From Citrobacter sp. MGH106 (GTDB taxonomy: Bacteria; Pseudomonadota; Gammaproteobacteria; Enterobacterales; Enterobacteriaceae): a DNA stretch of 64,000 bases. Made by a program: the position numbers and the translations under genes. Numbering within the stretch: position 1 is the first letter of the stretch; every line of letters begins with the position of its first letter. The stretch is from the NCBI RefSeq assembly GCF_001037495.1, contig NZ_KQ089822.1:3801938-3865937 (forward strand), given 5' to 3'. Under the pieces are notes generated by a model, which saw only the letters and a program-made list of their open reading frames with translations, was not told the origin of the DNA and ran no database searches. Of the stretch, positions 29,800 to 39,123 are shown piece after piece.

Positions 29800-29932
29800 C
29801 TTATTTACCTTACTTTACGCGCGTAATTCTCTGGCAAGATCCTCTGCAGCATAGCAGTCAATTTACCTCCTCAAACACAAGATCAAACCCAAGCGGCTTC
29901 GGCCAATTATTAATCTAATACCAGGTTTTACT

Positions 29933-32083
29933 ATGGATACGAAAAAGATATTCAAGCACATACCCTGGGTGATTCTCGGAATCATCGGTGCTTTCTGCCT
30001 CTCGGTAGTGGCCTTACGTCGGGGTGAACACATCAGCGCCCTGTGGATTGTGGTCGCCTCTGTCTCTGTTTATCTGGTGGCTTATCGCTACTACAGCCTG
30101 TACATCGCCCAGAAGGTGATGAAACTTGACCCGACGCGTGCCACGCCGGCGGTCATCAACAATGACGGTCTGAACTACGTACCGACCAACCGTAACGTAT
30201 TATTCGGTCACCACTTTGCCGCTATCGCCGGTGCAGGTCCGCTGGTTGGGCCGGTACTGGCCGCACAGATGGGCTATCTGCCTGGTACGCTGTGGCTGCT
30301 GGCCGGCGTTGTGCTGGCGGGTGCTGTGCAGGACTTCATGGTGCTGTTTATCTCTTCCCGCCGTAACGGTGCGTCTCTCGGTGAGATGATCAAAGAAGAG
30401 ATGGGCCCGGTACCGGGAACTATTGCGCTGTTCGGCTGCTTCTTAATCATGATCATCATCCTCGCGGTACTGGCGCTGATCGTGGTGAAAGCACTGGCTG
30501 AGAGCCCGTGGGGTGTATTCACCGTCTGCTCAACCGTACCAATCGCGTTGTTCATGGGTATCTACATGCGCTTCCTGCGACCAGGACGTGTGGGTGAAGT
30601 GTCGGTGATTGGTATTGTGCTGCTGGTTGCCTCCATCTACTTCGGCGGCGTGATTGCCCACGACCCGTACTGGGGCCCGGCACTGACCTTTAAAGACACC
30701 ACCATTACCTTTACGCTTATTGGCTACGCGTTTATCTCTGCGCTGCTGCCGGTATGGCTGATCCTCGCTCCGCGTGACTATCTGGCTACCTTCCTGAAAA
30801 TCGGCGTTATCGTCGGTCTGGCTGTGGGGATTGTTATCCTCAACCCGGAACTGAAAATGCCGGCGATGACACAGTACGTTGATGGTACGGGTCCGCTGTG
30901 GAAAGGTGCTCTGTTCCCATTCCTGTTTATCACCATCGCCTGTGGTGCGGTATCTGGTTTCCATGCGCTGATCGCCTCTGGTACCACGCCGAAACTGCTG
31001 GCCTGTGAAACCGACGCGCGTTTCATTGGTTATGGCGCGATGCTGATGGAATCCTTCGTGGCGATTATGGCGCTGGTTGCAGCATCCATCATCGAGCCAG
31101 GTCTGTACTTCGCAATGAACACCCCGCCTGCGGGCCTTGGCATCACCATGCCGAACCTGCATGAAATGGGTGGCGAGAACGCGCCGTTGATTATGGCGCA
31201 GCTGAAAGACGTTACCGCACACGCAGCGGCAACCGTCAGCTCTTGGGGCTTCGTGATTTCGCCTGAGCAGATCCTGCAAACTGCGAAAGATATCGGCGAA
31301 CCGTCCGTACTGAACCGCGCTGGTGGCGCACCAACGCTGGCTGTTGGTATCGCTCACGTGTTCCATAAAGTACTGCCGATGGCTGACATGGGCTTCTGGT
31401 ACCACTTCGGTATTCTGTTTGAAGCACTGTTCATCCTGACCGCACTGGATGCCGGTACCCGTTCTGGCCGCTTCATGCTGCAGGATTTACTGGGTAACTT
31501 CGTACCGTTCCTGAAGAAAACTGACTCTCTGGTTGCGGGTGTTGTCGGTACTGCGGGCTGCGTAGGTCTGTGGGGCTACCTGCTGTATCAGGGCGTGGTT
31601 GATCCGCTGGGCGGCGTTAAGAGCCTGTGGCCGCTGTTCGGTATCTCTAACCAGATGCTGGCAGCCGTGGCACTGGTTCTGGGTACCGTGGTTCTGGTTA
31701 AAATGCAGCGTACCAAATACATCTGGGTTACTGTTATCCCGGCAGTATGGCTGCTTATCTGCACCACCTGGGCGCTGGGTCTGAAACTGTTCAGCACCAA
31801 CCCGCAGATGGAAGGCTTCTTCTTCATGGCAAATCAGTACAAAGAGAAGATTGCCAACGGCGGTGAGCTGACCGCACAGCAGATTGCCAACATGAACCAT
31901 ATCGTCATCAACAACTACACCAACGCCGGCCTGAGTATTCTGTTCCTGGTGGTGGTGTACAGCATCATTTTCTACGGGTTCCGTACCTGGCAGAAGGCCC
32001 GCGCCATCAACGGTCGCTCTGATAAAGAGACGCCGTATGTACCAGTGCCGGAAGGCGGCGTGAAGACCTCTTCACACCACTAA
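29933..32083 (+). CDS. btsT: Pyruvate/proton symporter BtsT (YjiY)
   Basis: 716 residues, CstA family, with many membrane helices. Family features include the N-terminal [33 protein letters not shown] segment and [12 protein letters not shown]. coli BtsT is a high-affinity pyruvate importer induced by the BtsS/BtsR two-component system when pyruvate is sensed. The upstream CRP and BtsR-like sites support the same control here. It forms an operon with yjiX and yjiA, separated from yjiX by a GC-rich hairpin. Confidence 0.96.
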   Translation: MDTKKIFKHIPWVILGIIGAFCLSVVALRRGEHISALWIVVASVSVYLVAYRYYSLYIAQKVMKLDPTRATPAVINNDGLNYVPTNRNVLFGHHFAAIAGAGPLVGPVLAAQMGYLPGTLWLLAGVVLAGAVQDFMVLFISSRRNGASLGEMIKEEMGPVPGTIALFGCFLIMIIILAVLALIVVKALAESPWGVFTVCSTVPIALFMGIYMRFLRPGRVGEVSVIGIVLLVASIYFGGVIAHDPYWGPALTFKDTTITFTLIGYAFISALLPVWLILAPRDYLATFLKIGVIVGLAVGIVILNPELKMPAMTQYVDGTGPLWKGALFPFLFITIACGAVSGFHALIASGTTPKLLACETDARFIGYGAMLMESFVAIMALVAASIIEPGLYFAMNTPPAGLGITMPNLHEMGGENAPLIMAQLKDVTAHAAATVSSWGFVISPEQILQTAKDIGEPSVLNRAGGAPTLAVGIAHVFHKVLPMADMGFWYHFGILFEALFILTALDAGTRSGRFMLQDLLGNFVPFLKKTDSLVAGVVGTAGCVGLWGYLLYQGVVDPLGGVKSLWPLFGISNQMLAAVALVLGTVVLVKMQRTKYIWVTVIPAVWLLICTTWALGLKLFSTNPQMEGFFFMANQYKEKIANGGELTAQQIANMNHIVINNYTNAGLSILFLVVVYSIIFYGFRTWQKARAINGRSDKETPYVPVPEGGVKTSSHH

Positions 32084-32091
32084 GATGTATT

Positions 32092-32116
32092 CAGCCCCGC
32101 TCCGGCGGGGCTTTTC
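32092..32116 (+). terminator. Intercistronic hairpin between btsT and yjiX
   Basis: AGCCCCG and CGGGGCT form a GC-rich stem followed by TTTTC. It probably lowers expression of yjiX-yjiA relative to btsT by partial termination. Confidence 0.7.
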
Positions 32117-32133
32117 GCTTATCAGGATTGTTT

Positions 32134-32328
32134 ATGTTTGGTACTTTAGGTCAGGCAAAAAAATATCTCGGTCAGGCGGCAAAGATGTTGATTGGTATTC
32201 CGGACTACGACAACTACGTCGAGCACATGAAGACCAACCACCCCGATAAGCCGTACATGACCTACGAAGAATTCTTCCGCGAGCGCCAGGAAGCCCGCTA
32301 CGGTAGCGGCGGAAGCAGTTGCTGTTAG
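32134..32328 (+). CDS. yjiX: YbdD/YjiX-family small protein
   Basis: 64 residues starting [21 protein letters not shown], with conserved [35 protein letters not shown] and a Cys-Cys end. The family always sits beside CstA/BtsT-type transporters and is needed for full transport activity in some cases. The ATG at 32134 with AGGA upstream is chosen over an in-frame TTG at 32128. Confidence 0.92.
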   Translation: MFGTLGQAKKYLGQAAKMLIGIPDYDNYVEHMKTNHPDKPYMTYEEFFRERQEARYGSGGSSCC

Positions 32329-32340
32329 AAGGAGAAATGA

Positions 32341-33297
32341 ATGACCCCGATTGCAGTTACCCTACTCACCGGTTTTCTTGGCGCAGGTAAAACGACCCTG
32401 CTGCGCCATATTCTCAACGAGCAGCACGGTTACAAAATTGCCGTCATCGAAAACGAATTCGGCGAAGTCTCGGTGGACGATCAACTGATTGGCGACCGTG
32501 CCACGCAGATCAAAACCCTGACCAACGGCTGTATCTGCTGCACCCGTTCGAGCGAGCTGGAAGACGCATTGTTAGACCTGCTCGATAACCTCGACAAAGG
32601 TGCCATCAATTTTGACCGTCTTGTGATTGAGTGCACCGGCATGGCCGATCCCGGCCCGATTATTCAGACCTTTTTCTCCCATGAAGTGATTTGCGAACGC
32701 TACCTGCTGGACGGCGTGATTGCGCTGGTTGATGCGGTACATGCCGACGAACAAATGAATCAGTTCACCATCGCCCAGTCGCAAGTAGGCTATGCGGATC
32801 GCATTCTGCTGACTAAAACTGACGTCGCCGGCAACAGTGAAAAATTGCGCGAGCGCCTGGCGCGCATCAATGCACGCGCACCGGTATATACCGTGACTCA
32901 CGGCGATATAGACCTCGCGCAACTGTTCGACACCAATGGTTTTATGCTGGAAGAGAACATCGTCAGTGCCAAACCGCGCTTCCACTTTATCGCCGACAAG
33001 CAAAACGATATATCCTCGATCGTCGTCGAGCTGGATTACCCGGTGAACATCAGCGACGTGTCGCGAGTGATGGAAAATCTGCTGCTGGAATCCGCCGAGA
33101 AACTGCTGCGCTACAAAGGCATGCTATGGATTGACGGCGAACCCAACCGCCTGCTGTTTCAGGGCGTGCAACGCCTGTACAGCGCCGACTGGGACCGCCC
33201 ATGGGGCGACGAACAACCGCACAGCACACTGGTGTTTATTGGCATTAACCTGCCGGAAGACGAGATCAGAGCAGCGTTTGCGGGGTTGAAGAAGTAA
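32341..33297 (+). CDS. yjiA: COG0523-family GTPase/metallochaperone YjiA
   Basis: 318 residues. The G1 P-loop is GFLGAGKTT, and the metal-binding CxCC motif is NGCICCT (about residues 62-68). The G4-like LTKTD segment and a C-terminal CobW domain follow. E. coli YjiA binds zinc and hydrolyses GTP slowly; the client protein is unknown. Overlap with btsT-yjiX in one operon is conserved in E. coli, suggesting a link to transporter maturation, though that is inference. Confidence 0.94.
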   Translation: MTPIAVTLLTGFLGAGKTTLLRHILNEQHGYKIAVIENEFGEVSVDDQLIGDRATQIKTLTNGCICCTRSSELEDALLDLLDNLDKGAINFDRLVIECTGMADPGPIIQTFFSHEVICERYLLDGVIALVDAVHADEQMNQFTIAQSQVGYADRILLTKTDVAGNSEKLRERLARINARAPVYTVTHGDIDLAQLFDTNGFMLEENIVSAKPRFHFIADKQNDISSIVVELDYPVNISDVSRVMENLLLESAEKLLRYKGMLWIDGEPNRLLFQGVQRLYSADWDRPWGDEQPHSTLVFIGINLPEDEIRAAFAGLKK

Positions 33298-33309
33298 CTC
33301 CCTGCTGAT

Positions 33310-33390
33310 TTGCCCGGTGGCGCTACGCTTACCGGGCCTACAAATAGCACTTTCCCGTAGGCCGGATAAGGCGCAGCCGCCATCCGGCAC
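33310..33390. repeat. Pair of REP elements (BIME-like)
   Basis: Two palindromic units, GCCCGGTGGCGCTACGC with its complement at 33312-33340, and GTAGGCCGGATAAGGCG with CATCCGGCAC at 33357-33390. They lie in inverted order between convergent yjiA and the DUF2955 gene, forming a small BIME. Confidence 0.8.
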
Positions 33391-33401
33391 TCACTCCCCA
33401 C

Positions 33402-34466
33402 TCACTCGGTAATCACAAACCGCGTCGCGGCAAAGCAGTTCAAAACCCGGTGCACCAGAAATACCATCGTCAGCGTTGCCACCAGCGCGACGGTGACGGA
33501 GGTGATGCGGTACAGATCGCTGAATACCAGGTCCTGATCCGGGTGCAGATTCTGGCCAAACATAATGCCGATGGTGGTGATACTGGCAAAACCCACGCCT
33601 GCGCCGACTTTTTCCATTACGTGCAGGCGGGCGCTGAACGCCAGCCCGAGGCCAATCAGCGGCATCATCAACACCATATGGTTGCTGAAATCATAGATAA
33701 GCAGCTGCACCAGCAGAATATACAGGCAGGCCAGCACTACACCGACCACGCGCCAGAGAGAACTGATCACCGCGCCGCGGTAGTGCATCGGAAACAGGAT
33801 CAAAATGCCCGCCATCAGTGCCGACAGCGAATCACTCAAATCACAGATCTGGAAGACCACAAAAATCATCGTCGCCACCGTACCGGAAAGCAGCGACTCA
33901 TGGCGAACCCGGGCGGCATCCTTCTCAATGCGCGGCGGCGGCTGGCGCGCCTCCACATCCGGGATCAGATAATTCAGCAGCGCGCTCAGCGCCACCGCCA
34001 TTACGCAGGCCTCCATATTGGAGAACATCAGCGTATGCCAGTTGGTGGTGGGATAGCTCATAAAGTTGAGCATCGTGCTCTGACACACCACGCCCATCGA
34101 GCCGAGCAGAAACAGCGGCCCTTTGCTCATAAAGCGAAAACGCATCACGTACAAGCCGAACACCACCAGCGTCATAATCAGCGGCCACTGTGAGAGATAG
34201 CCGACGATTAGCACCATTTCAACACAGTTCACCGCTGCGCTGAACACGAACTGTTTTGCCACATGGCGGTTGAACACCGGCACCAGCGACAACAGCATCA
34301 GCGGATAAACCACAAAAAACACGCCGTACTGCACGTTGTAGAAGGTCGAGATACTTAGCGCGATTGTCCCGGCAACGGAGATACGCAGGGTCTGGCGAAA
34401 ATCATTGGCGGTGTAGACAATGTTCCCGTGCGGCGTAAAGACGTGGGCCAGAGTGTTAATAGACAT
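33402..34466 (-). CDS. DUF2955 (FUSC-like) efflux membrane protein
   Basis: 354 residues, about ten membrane segments in two clusters (roughly 25-165 and 205-345) around a cytoplasmic loop rich in proline and charge (about 175-205). The arrangement resembles AaeB/FUSC aromatic-acid exporters and DUF2955 proteins. With the HlyD-type adaptor encoded upstream (11-base overlap) it would form a two-part inner-membrane/periplasm efflux pump. Substrate unknown. Start at 34466 chosen to match the overlap; the frame extends upstream into the adaptor gene. Confidence 0.82.
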   Translation of the reverse strand: MSINTLAHVFTPHGNIVYTANDFRQTLRISVAGTIALSISTFYNVQYGVFFVVYPLMLLSLVPVFNRHVAKQFVFSAAVNCVEMVLIVGYLSQWPLIMTLVVFGLYVMRFRFMSKGPLFLLGSMGVVCQSTMLNFMSYPTTNWHTLMFSNMEACVMAVALSALLNYLIPDVEARQPPPRIEKDAARVRHESLLSGTVATMIFVVFQICDLSDSLSALMAGILILFPMHYRGAVISSLWRVVGVVLACLYILLVQLLIYDFSNHMVLMMPLIGLGLAFSARLHVMEKVGAGVGFASITTIGIMFGQNLHPDQDLVFSDLYRITSVTVALVATLTMVFLVHRVLNCFAATRFVITE

Positions 34467-35523
34467 AATGCAGCCAGCTAACGAGATGGATCTGCGCCCC
34501 GGCAAAGGTGCGGGCGAACATCCCCTCGCTGTTATACAGCTGTACCGTGGCGCGCGCCCCGGTCGGTAACGGCGTGTCGAGCGGTTCGTTCAGCGCTACG
34601 TGAATGCGCATACGCTGGGCATCGCGCACCCAACGGGTAGACTGTTCCGGTTGCGACAACTGGCCGTTAACCTGCTCCTGACCCGCCAGAATACCGGCAT
34701 CACTGCTGGTGACACGGGCAGAGAAAACCTTGCCCGGCATGGCGTCGAACACCACGGCGGCATCGGTATCCACCCGGGTGTGGCGCAGGCTTTTCTCGCG
34801 AAAATCAGCCACGATATCGGTCTGATGGCTGACCAGCGCCAGCAGCGGCGTGGCGGCGGTCGCGTAAAGTCCGGGGCTAAGCTGAAGATTGCTCACCGTG
34901 CCGTTGGTCTCTGCATACACTTTGCTCCAGCCGAGGTTCAGTTGCGCCTCTTCCAGCGCGTTACGGTATTTTTGCAACGTCACGTTACGCTTATCATCGC
35001 GCTCACCGCGCTGAATCAGCAGGTTCTGAATACTGGCATTAAGTGCCGCCACCGACTGCTCGCTGGTTTGCCAGGCGGTGCGCACCTTGTCGAGATCGGA
35101 TTGCGACACGTTCTGCATGGCACTCAGGCGCTGATAGCGGTCAAAGGTGGTCTTATCGTTGCGGGCGTTGAATTGCGCGGTGCGCAGGTTGGCACGGGCA
35201 GAGGAGATCTGCGCATCCAGCTGTTGGTTGCTCAGCTTCGCCTGCTCAAGGGCGATTTGCGCGGCCTCGACCTTATTGAAAAACGGCGTCGGATCCAGTT
35301 CGTACAGCAAATCGCCCTTCTTCACCTGGCTATTATTGTGTACATGCACCTGCGAGACGTATCCGGATACGCGTGAGGAAATGGGCGTTACCACGCGCAT
35401 CACCGTGGAGTCCGGCGTCAACGGGATCCAGATATCGGCAACGATAAACCAGGCGAATACTACCAGGAAAGCGGCAATACTCACCCTTACCCAACGGGCA
35501 AATTTTTGTTCTGGGGTCATCAT
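34456..35523 (-). CDS. HlyD/EmrA-family periplasmic adaptor
   Basis: 355 residues. One N-terminal membrane anchor (about 14-34) is followed by a biotinyl-lipoyl half (VHVHNNSQVKKGDLLYELDP), a long coiled-coil hairpin (about 85-185), the second lipoyl half and a beta-barrel. It partners the DUF2955 protein. Two adjacent ATGs (35523, 35520) make the exact start uncertain; no good ribosome site is seen, so coupling with the MarR gene 6 bases upstream is likely. Confidence 0.9.
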   Translation of the reverse strand: MMTPEQKFARWVRVSIAAFLVVFAWFIVADIWIPLTPDSTVMRVVTPISSRVSGYVSQVHVHNNSQVKKGDLLYELDPTPFFNKVEAAQIALEQAKLSNQQLDAQISSARANLRTAQFNARNDKTTFDRYQRLSAMQNVSQSDLDKVRTAWQTSEQSVAALNASIQNLLIQRGERDDKRNVTLQKYRNALEEAQLNLGWSKVYAETNGTVSNLQLSPGLYATAATPLLALVSHQTDIVADFREKSLRHTRVDTDAAVVFDAMPGKVFSARVTSSDAGILAGQEQVNGQLSQPEQSTRWVRDAQRMRIHVALNEPLDTPLPTGARATVQLYNSEGMFARTFAGAQIHLVSWLHYVY

Positions 35524-35529
35524 AGTTTT

Positions 35530-35994
35530 TTAGTGTTGATTGTCTTCTTCGCGGATTGTCCGCAAATTGCAGGCGAGTTGATTTAAGGTCGTGCTGAAAG
35601 AGGCAAGCTCCGCTTCAGGAATGGTGCAGGTGACGCGATGTTGGTATGTCTCAATCACCCGGTTAAGTTCTTCAAGCCTTAAGCGGCCTTGCTCGGTCAG
35701 CGTTAGCAGGCGGATGCGTTTGTCATAAGGCGATGTGGAACGCAGCAGATACCCCTGCTTTTCCAGCTGCGAGAGGGTGCGCATCAGCGGCGGCAGTTCA
35801 ATGCCCTGCACCTCCGCCAGTTCGCTGACTGAAACATTGTCACCCAACTGATGCAGTTGCATCAGCACCGTCCAGCTTGACTGCGTCAGGCCAGTATCGG
35901 TGATGGCAGCATCAATAATGGCCCGCCACTGGCGCACCACCATTGCCATGCGCATCCCCATCGGTCGGCAGGCAAACAGTTCATCTTCAGTCAT
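35530..35994 (-). CDS. MarR-family transcriptional regulator
   Basis: 154 residues. A winged helix-turn-helix at about 35-105 (LTQSSWTVLMQLHQLG, VSVSELAEVQGIELPPLMRTLSQLEKQGYLLR) and the wing signature SPYDKRIRLLTLTEQG. First gene of a MarR-HlyD-DUF2955 operon that it probably represses. AGGAAAG precedes the ATG. Two overlapping inverted repeats lie 18-52 bases upstream and are the likely operators. Confidence 0.92.
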   Translation of the reverse strand: MTEDELFACRPMGMRMAMVVRQWRAIIDAAITDTGLTQSSWTVLMQLHQLGDNVSVSELAEVQGIELPPLMRTLSQLEKQGYLLRSTSPYDKRIRLLTLTEQGRLRLEELNRVIETYQHRVTCTIPEAELASFSTTLNQLACNLRTIREEDNQH

Positions 35995-36011
35995 CTTACT
36001 TTCCTCTCATC

Positions 36012-36046
36012 GCTGATAAGAAAATAATACTTATCAGGGTAAGTAT
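36012..36046. promoter_or_regulatory. Overlapping inverted repeats, likely MarR operator
   Basis: CTGATAAG (36012-36019) pairs with CTTATCAG (36030-36037), and ATACTTA (36027-36033) pairs with TAAGTAT (36040-36046). Both palindromes sit just upstream of the marR-type gene and would overlap its promoter. Confidence 0.6.
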
Positions 36047-36097
36047 CAAGAAACGGACCAACCAGAAGCATGAATTGATAAATATCGTGAATATAAA

Positions 36098-36126
36098 AAA
36101 GGCCAGGGCGATAACCACCGGCCTTT
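36098..36126 (-). terminator. Intrinsic terminator of yjiS
   Basis: On the minus strand AAAGGCC pairs with GGCCTTT and is followed by a run of seven T residues. It lies 17 bases after the yjiS stop. Confidence 0.85.
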
Positions 36127-36142
36127 GTCATCGGAAGAAAAA

Positions 36143-36307
36143 TCATTCCACCTGATCGCGTCGCAGCCCGACATCCCGCAGCCGCTCGTCGCTCATCTGC
36201 TGCAATATACGCCGCGTTTGCGCCCGCAGATGCCAGCGTTTTATCGCCTGCCAGATCTGCACCAAACCAATAAACGGCTGTTTTGCTTTATTCTCGTGAA
36301 ATTCCAT
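36143..36307 (-). CDS. yjiS: DUF1127 small basic protein YjiS
   Basis: 54 residues starting MEFHENKAKQPFIG and ending RRDQVE, with the arginine-rich DUF1127 core ERLRDVGLRRD. The same place and length as E. coli YjiS. Small DUF1127 proteins act in phosphate, RNA or stress regulation in alpha-proteobacteria, but no function is known for YjiS. GGCAAAGT before the ATG is a modest ribosome site; a clear terminator follows. Oriented opposite to yjiR. Confidence 0.88.
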   Translation of the reverse strand: MEFHENKAKQPFIGLVQIWQAIKRWHLRAQTRRILQQMSDERLRDVGLRRDQVE

Positions 36308-36361
36308 ACTTTGCCTCCCCGCCTTGCCAGAGGCTTATCTTCGCGGATTTACCGCCAGACA

Positions 36362-36464
36362 ATACAGATTCAAAAAGTACTTTTATTTAACATACAGATT
36401 GATTAAAACAGTATCTGCATACGGTTTTTTCCATCGTTCTGTATTGGTTTATCCATCTGTATGG
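36362..36464. promoter_or_regulatory. Repeated ATACAGAT motifs between yjiS and yjiR
   Basis: ATACAGATT occurs at 36362 and again at 36392 as a direct repeat with 30-bp phasing. Inverted forms TTCTGTAT (36438) and ATCTGTAT (36455) follow just upstream of yjiR. MocR-type regulators commonly bind direct repeats near their own promoters, so these are candidate YjiR sites. Confidence 0.5.
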
Positions 36465-36483
36465 CAACAATGAGGGATACAGC

Positions 36484-37896
36484 ATGACCCGTTACCAACA
36501 TCTGGCCACACTACTGGCCGAACGCATTGAGCTGGGGCTGTATCGCCATGGTGAAAAACTGCCGTCGGTGCGCAGCCTGAGCCAGGAACACGGGGTGAGT
36601 ATCAGTACCGTCCAGCAGGCGTATCAGATGCTGGAACAGCGGCAGTTGATCACCCCGCAGCCGCGTTCCGGTTACTTTGTCGCGCCGCAAAAAGCGCAGC
36701 CGCCCGTACCACTGATGTCGCGCCCGGTCCAGCGTCCGGTGGAGATAACCCAGTGGGATCAGGTGCTGGACATGTTGGCAGGTCATGCAGACAAATCGAT
36801 AATTCCTTTCAGTAGCGGCGTCCCCGATATCAATCAACCCAGCCTGAAACCACTCTGGCGCGAATTAAGCCGCGTAGTGCAGCACAATTTAGGAGCGGTG
36901 CTGGGCTACGACGAACTGGCTGGATGCCGCGAACTGCGTAATCAGATTGCCCGTCTGATGCTGGACGGCGGCTCGGTCGTCAATGCAGATGACATTATCA
37001 TCACCAACGGTAGCCAGAGCGGAATGTCGCTGGCGCTACTGACGGTCTGCCAGCCAGGAGATATCGTCGCCGTAGAATCGCCCGCCTACTACGGTACGAT
37101 GCAACTACTGCGCGGTTTAGGGATTAAGGTTATTGAGATCCCAACCGATCCGGATACCGGCATCAGTGTTGAGGCGTTGGAACTGGCGCTGGATCAGTGG
37201 CCCATTAAAGGGGTGATTCTGGTCCCTAATTGCAATAATCCGCTCGGGTTTATTATGCCGGATGCGCGTAAGCGGGCGGTCCTCGCCCTCGCTCAGCGCC
37301 ACGATATTGTTATTTTTGAAGACGATGTGTATGGCGAGCTGGCAACAGAATACCCGCGCCCGCGCACCATCCACTCCTGGGATATCGACGGTCGGGTACT
37401 GTTGTGCAGTTCGTTTACCAAATCCGTAGCGCCGGGCCTGCGCGTGGGTTGGGTTGTTCCTGGCCGCTACCATGACAAACTTCTGCATAAAAAATACGCC
37501 GTTATCGGCACCAACGTTCCTGCCACGCAGTTGGCAGCGGCAACCTTTGTGCGCGACGGCCACTATCATCGCCATGTCCGGCGTATGCGCCAGATCTATC
37601 AGCGTAATATGGAGATCTACACCTGCTGGGTACGGGAATATTTCCCCTGTGAGATCTGCGTCACCCGCCCCAAAGGCGGCTTTATGCTGTGGGTAGAGTT
37701 ACCGCTGCAGGTCGATATGGTCTGTGTCGCCAAACAACTCTGTCGGCTGAAAATACAGGTCGCACCGGGATCGCTGTTCTCTGCCTCAGGGAAGTATCGC
37801 AACTGTGTACGCATTAACTGCGCGTTACCGCCAAACGAGAAGCATCGGGAAGTGATGCAGAAGCTCGGCGAAGCGGTAAAGGTGGCGATAGAATAA
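36484..37896 (+). CDS. yjiR: MocR-type PLP-dependent regulator YjiR
   Basis: 470 residues, the E. coli length. The N-terminal GntR winged helix (about 1-70; LPSVRSLSQEHGVSISTVQQAYQML) is joined to a fold-type I aminotransferase domain. The PLP lysine is predicted at Lys313 in SSFTKSVAPGLRVGW. The PLP domain normally serves as a ligand sensor, not an enzyme. Target genes unknown; probable autoregulation through the repeats upstream. Confidence 0.94.
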   Translation: MTRYQHLATLLAERIELGLYRHGEKLPSVRSLSQEHGVSISTVQQAYQMLEQRQLITPQPRSGYFVAPQKAQPPVPLMSRPVQRPVEITQWDQVLDMLAGHADKSIIPFSSGVPDINQPSLKPLWRELSRVVQHNLGAVLGYDELAGCRELRNQIARLMLDGGSVVNADDIIITNGSQSGMSLALLTVCQPGDIVAVESPAYYGTMQLLRGLGIKVIEIPTDPDTGISVEALELALDQWPIKGVILVPNCNNPLGFIMPDARKRAVLALAQRHDIVIFEDDVYGELATEYPRPRTIHSWDIDGRVLLCSSFTKSVAPGLRVGWVVPGRYHDKLLHKKYAVIGTNVPATQLAAATFVRDGHYHRHVRRMRQIYQRNMEIYTCWVREYFPCEICVTRPKGGFMLWVELPLQVDMVCVAKQLCRLKIQVAPGSLFSASGKYRNCVRINCALPPNEKHREVMQKLGEAVKVAIE

Positions 37897-37954
37897 ATTG
37901 AATGCCCGGTAGCGTAAGTTCACCAGGCGGGAGAGTACGCCATTCCCGTAATAC

Positions 37955-38164
37955 CTAATGGCTCAGGTTATAAAGTTCATCAGTGGGAAGCCGGGTAATT
38001 TTTTGTACCGTACTGATCTCAATACCGTCTGCCAGCATGGTGCGAGCAATACGCCGTGCTTCAGCGCGTTGACCTTCGATAAGCCCTTCTTGTAGCCCTT
38101 CCTCTCGACCTTCCAGCCTGCCTTTTTGTAATCCTGCTTCATGCAGCCTTTCTGCGATCGTCAT
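37955..38164 (-). CDS. Possible internal gene within the Rpn nuclease (short C-terminal protein)
   Basis: In-frame ATG at 38164 begins [11 protein letters not shown] (residue 244 of the long protein) and would give 69 residues. AAGGAG sits at 38171-38176 with an ideal 6-base spacing, a stronger ribosome site than expected inside a coding region. In E. coli, Rpn loci make such short C-terminal proteins that inhibit the full-length nuclease. Expression here is inferred from the ribosome site and family knowledge only. Confidence 0.65.
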   Translation of the reverse strand: MTIAERLHEAGLQKGRLEGREEGLQEGLIEGQRAEARRIARTMLADGIEISTVQKITRLPTDELYNLSH

Positions 38165-38893
38165 CAAATTCTCCTTATGTTGCGGTGAACGTTCGGCAAC
38201 CTCACGGATAAACTCATTGAAGCGAGGAGCATCGCCGGTGCACAAAATATAATTAAACAGTGTCTTAATCTGGCTGTCATTAGTGGACCCGGTAACGAGC
38301 AGAGAAACAATTTGTTCAACCAATCCCATAAGATCGCGCTGACGGATATGTTTCTGGATTAGCTCGAGCAATGCCATACGTCGATGCTGCACAATTTCAT
38401 CGTCAGGGATAACCGTAATATCTACCAGCGGAAACGCTGCAGCATACAGCTGGCGTGCCAGCCCTGGGTTAGCAAACTCATCCAGCCAGCACAGCGACCA
38501 GGGATACGGGCTTTTGGCACCGTGATAAAACAGCATCGGCACCACCAAAGGCAGTTGCTTATGTCCGGCATCTAAATGTTTCTGCATGGCTGCTATCGCA
38601 TAGCGCATCAACCTGAACGCCATATGCGCATCCGGTGTGCTCTGGTGTTCAATCACCACATAAATATATCCATCCCCTTCCGTCGTTTTCACAGACCACA
38701 ACACATCGGAATAATACGCACGTAAATCCTCTTCAATAAAACTGTCAGACTCGAGATTCAGCGTCTGAAGATCGCAAATTTCACGAAGCGAAGCAGGAAG
38801 ATGAATCTGCAGAAAATCCCGCGCGGTCTCAGGGTGACGTAAAAACGTCTTAAAAACTGCATCATGCGGTGTGGAGGCTGGCGCTTTATTCAT
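37955..38893 (-). CDS. Rpn-family PD-(D/E)XK nuclease (RpnD/YjiP-like)
   Basis: 312 residues. The N-terminal PD-(D/E)XK nuclease domain has Asp63 and the Glu82-His-Gln84 pair in YSDVLW and VVIEHQS. The C-terminal region includes a glycine/glutamate repeat ([18 protein letters not shown]) and a final helical segment. E. coli yjiP (rpnD) lies at this position but is disrupted in K-12; this copy is intact. Rpn proteins are recombination-promoting nucleases linked to phage defence, held in check by an internally encoded short protein. An internal start is present here (see next entry). Confidence 0.9.
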   Translation of the reverse strand: MNKAPASTPHDAVFKTFLRHPETARDFLQIHLPASLREICDLQTLNLESDSFIEEDLRAYYSDVLWSVKTTEGDGYIYVVIEHQSTPDAHMAFRLMRYAIAAMQKHLDAGHKQLPLVVPMLFYHGAKSPYPWSLCWLDEFANPGLARQLYAAAFPLVDITVIPDDEIVQHRRMALLELIQKHIRQRDLMGLVEQIVSLLVTGSTNDSQIKTLFNYILCTGDAPRFNEFIREVAERSPQHKENLMTIAERLHEAGLQKGRLEGREEGLQEGLIEGQRAEARRIARTMLADGIEISTVQKITRLPTDELYNLSH

Positions 38894-39123
38894 AGCAATC
38901 CGTCACCTGAAAGTAAGATGTCGTGACTGTAGCGCCGGTAAACCACGCCCTCACCTCCTACTTTTTACCTTTGCGAGGCATTTTCAGAGATAAATTCGTC
39001 TCTCTGCAACGTTCGCATTTCTCTGGAATGCATTACGTAAAAGCACCATGTCGATACACAACACCACTTTTTCACCATGCGGCCTGTGCTATAACAAACC
39101 ATCACTTTCATGGAGGACACGAT

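Noticed and set aside
30530-31405. Long antisense open frame (291 codons) in btsT
   Set aside because: Composition (rich in Arg, His and Gln) is what a GC-biased antisense frame gives; btsT is unambiguous on the other strand.
33450-34193. Long antisense open frame (247 codons) in the DUF2955 gene
   Set aside because: Extremely His/Gln/Arg-rich, typical of an antisense shadow of a membrane protein.
36125-36406. Plus-strand frame of 93 codons between marR and yjiR
   Set aside because: It is antisense to yjiS, which has the DUF1127 sequence, the E. coli length and a terminator.
37897-37954. REP-like sequence between yjiR and the rpn gene
   Set aside because: Only one arm (GCCCGGTAGCG) resembles REP; the complementary arm is too degenerate to call.
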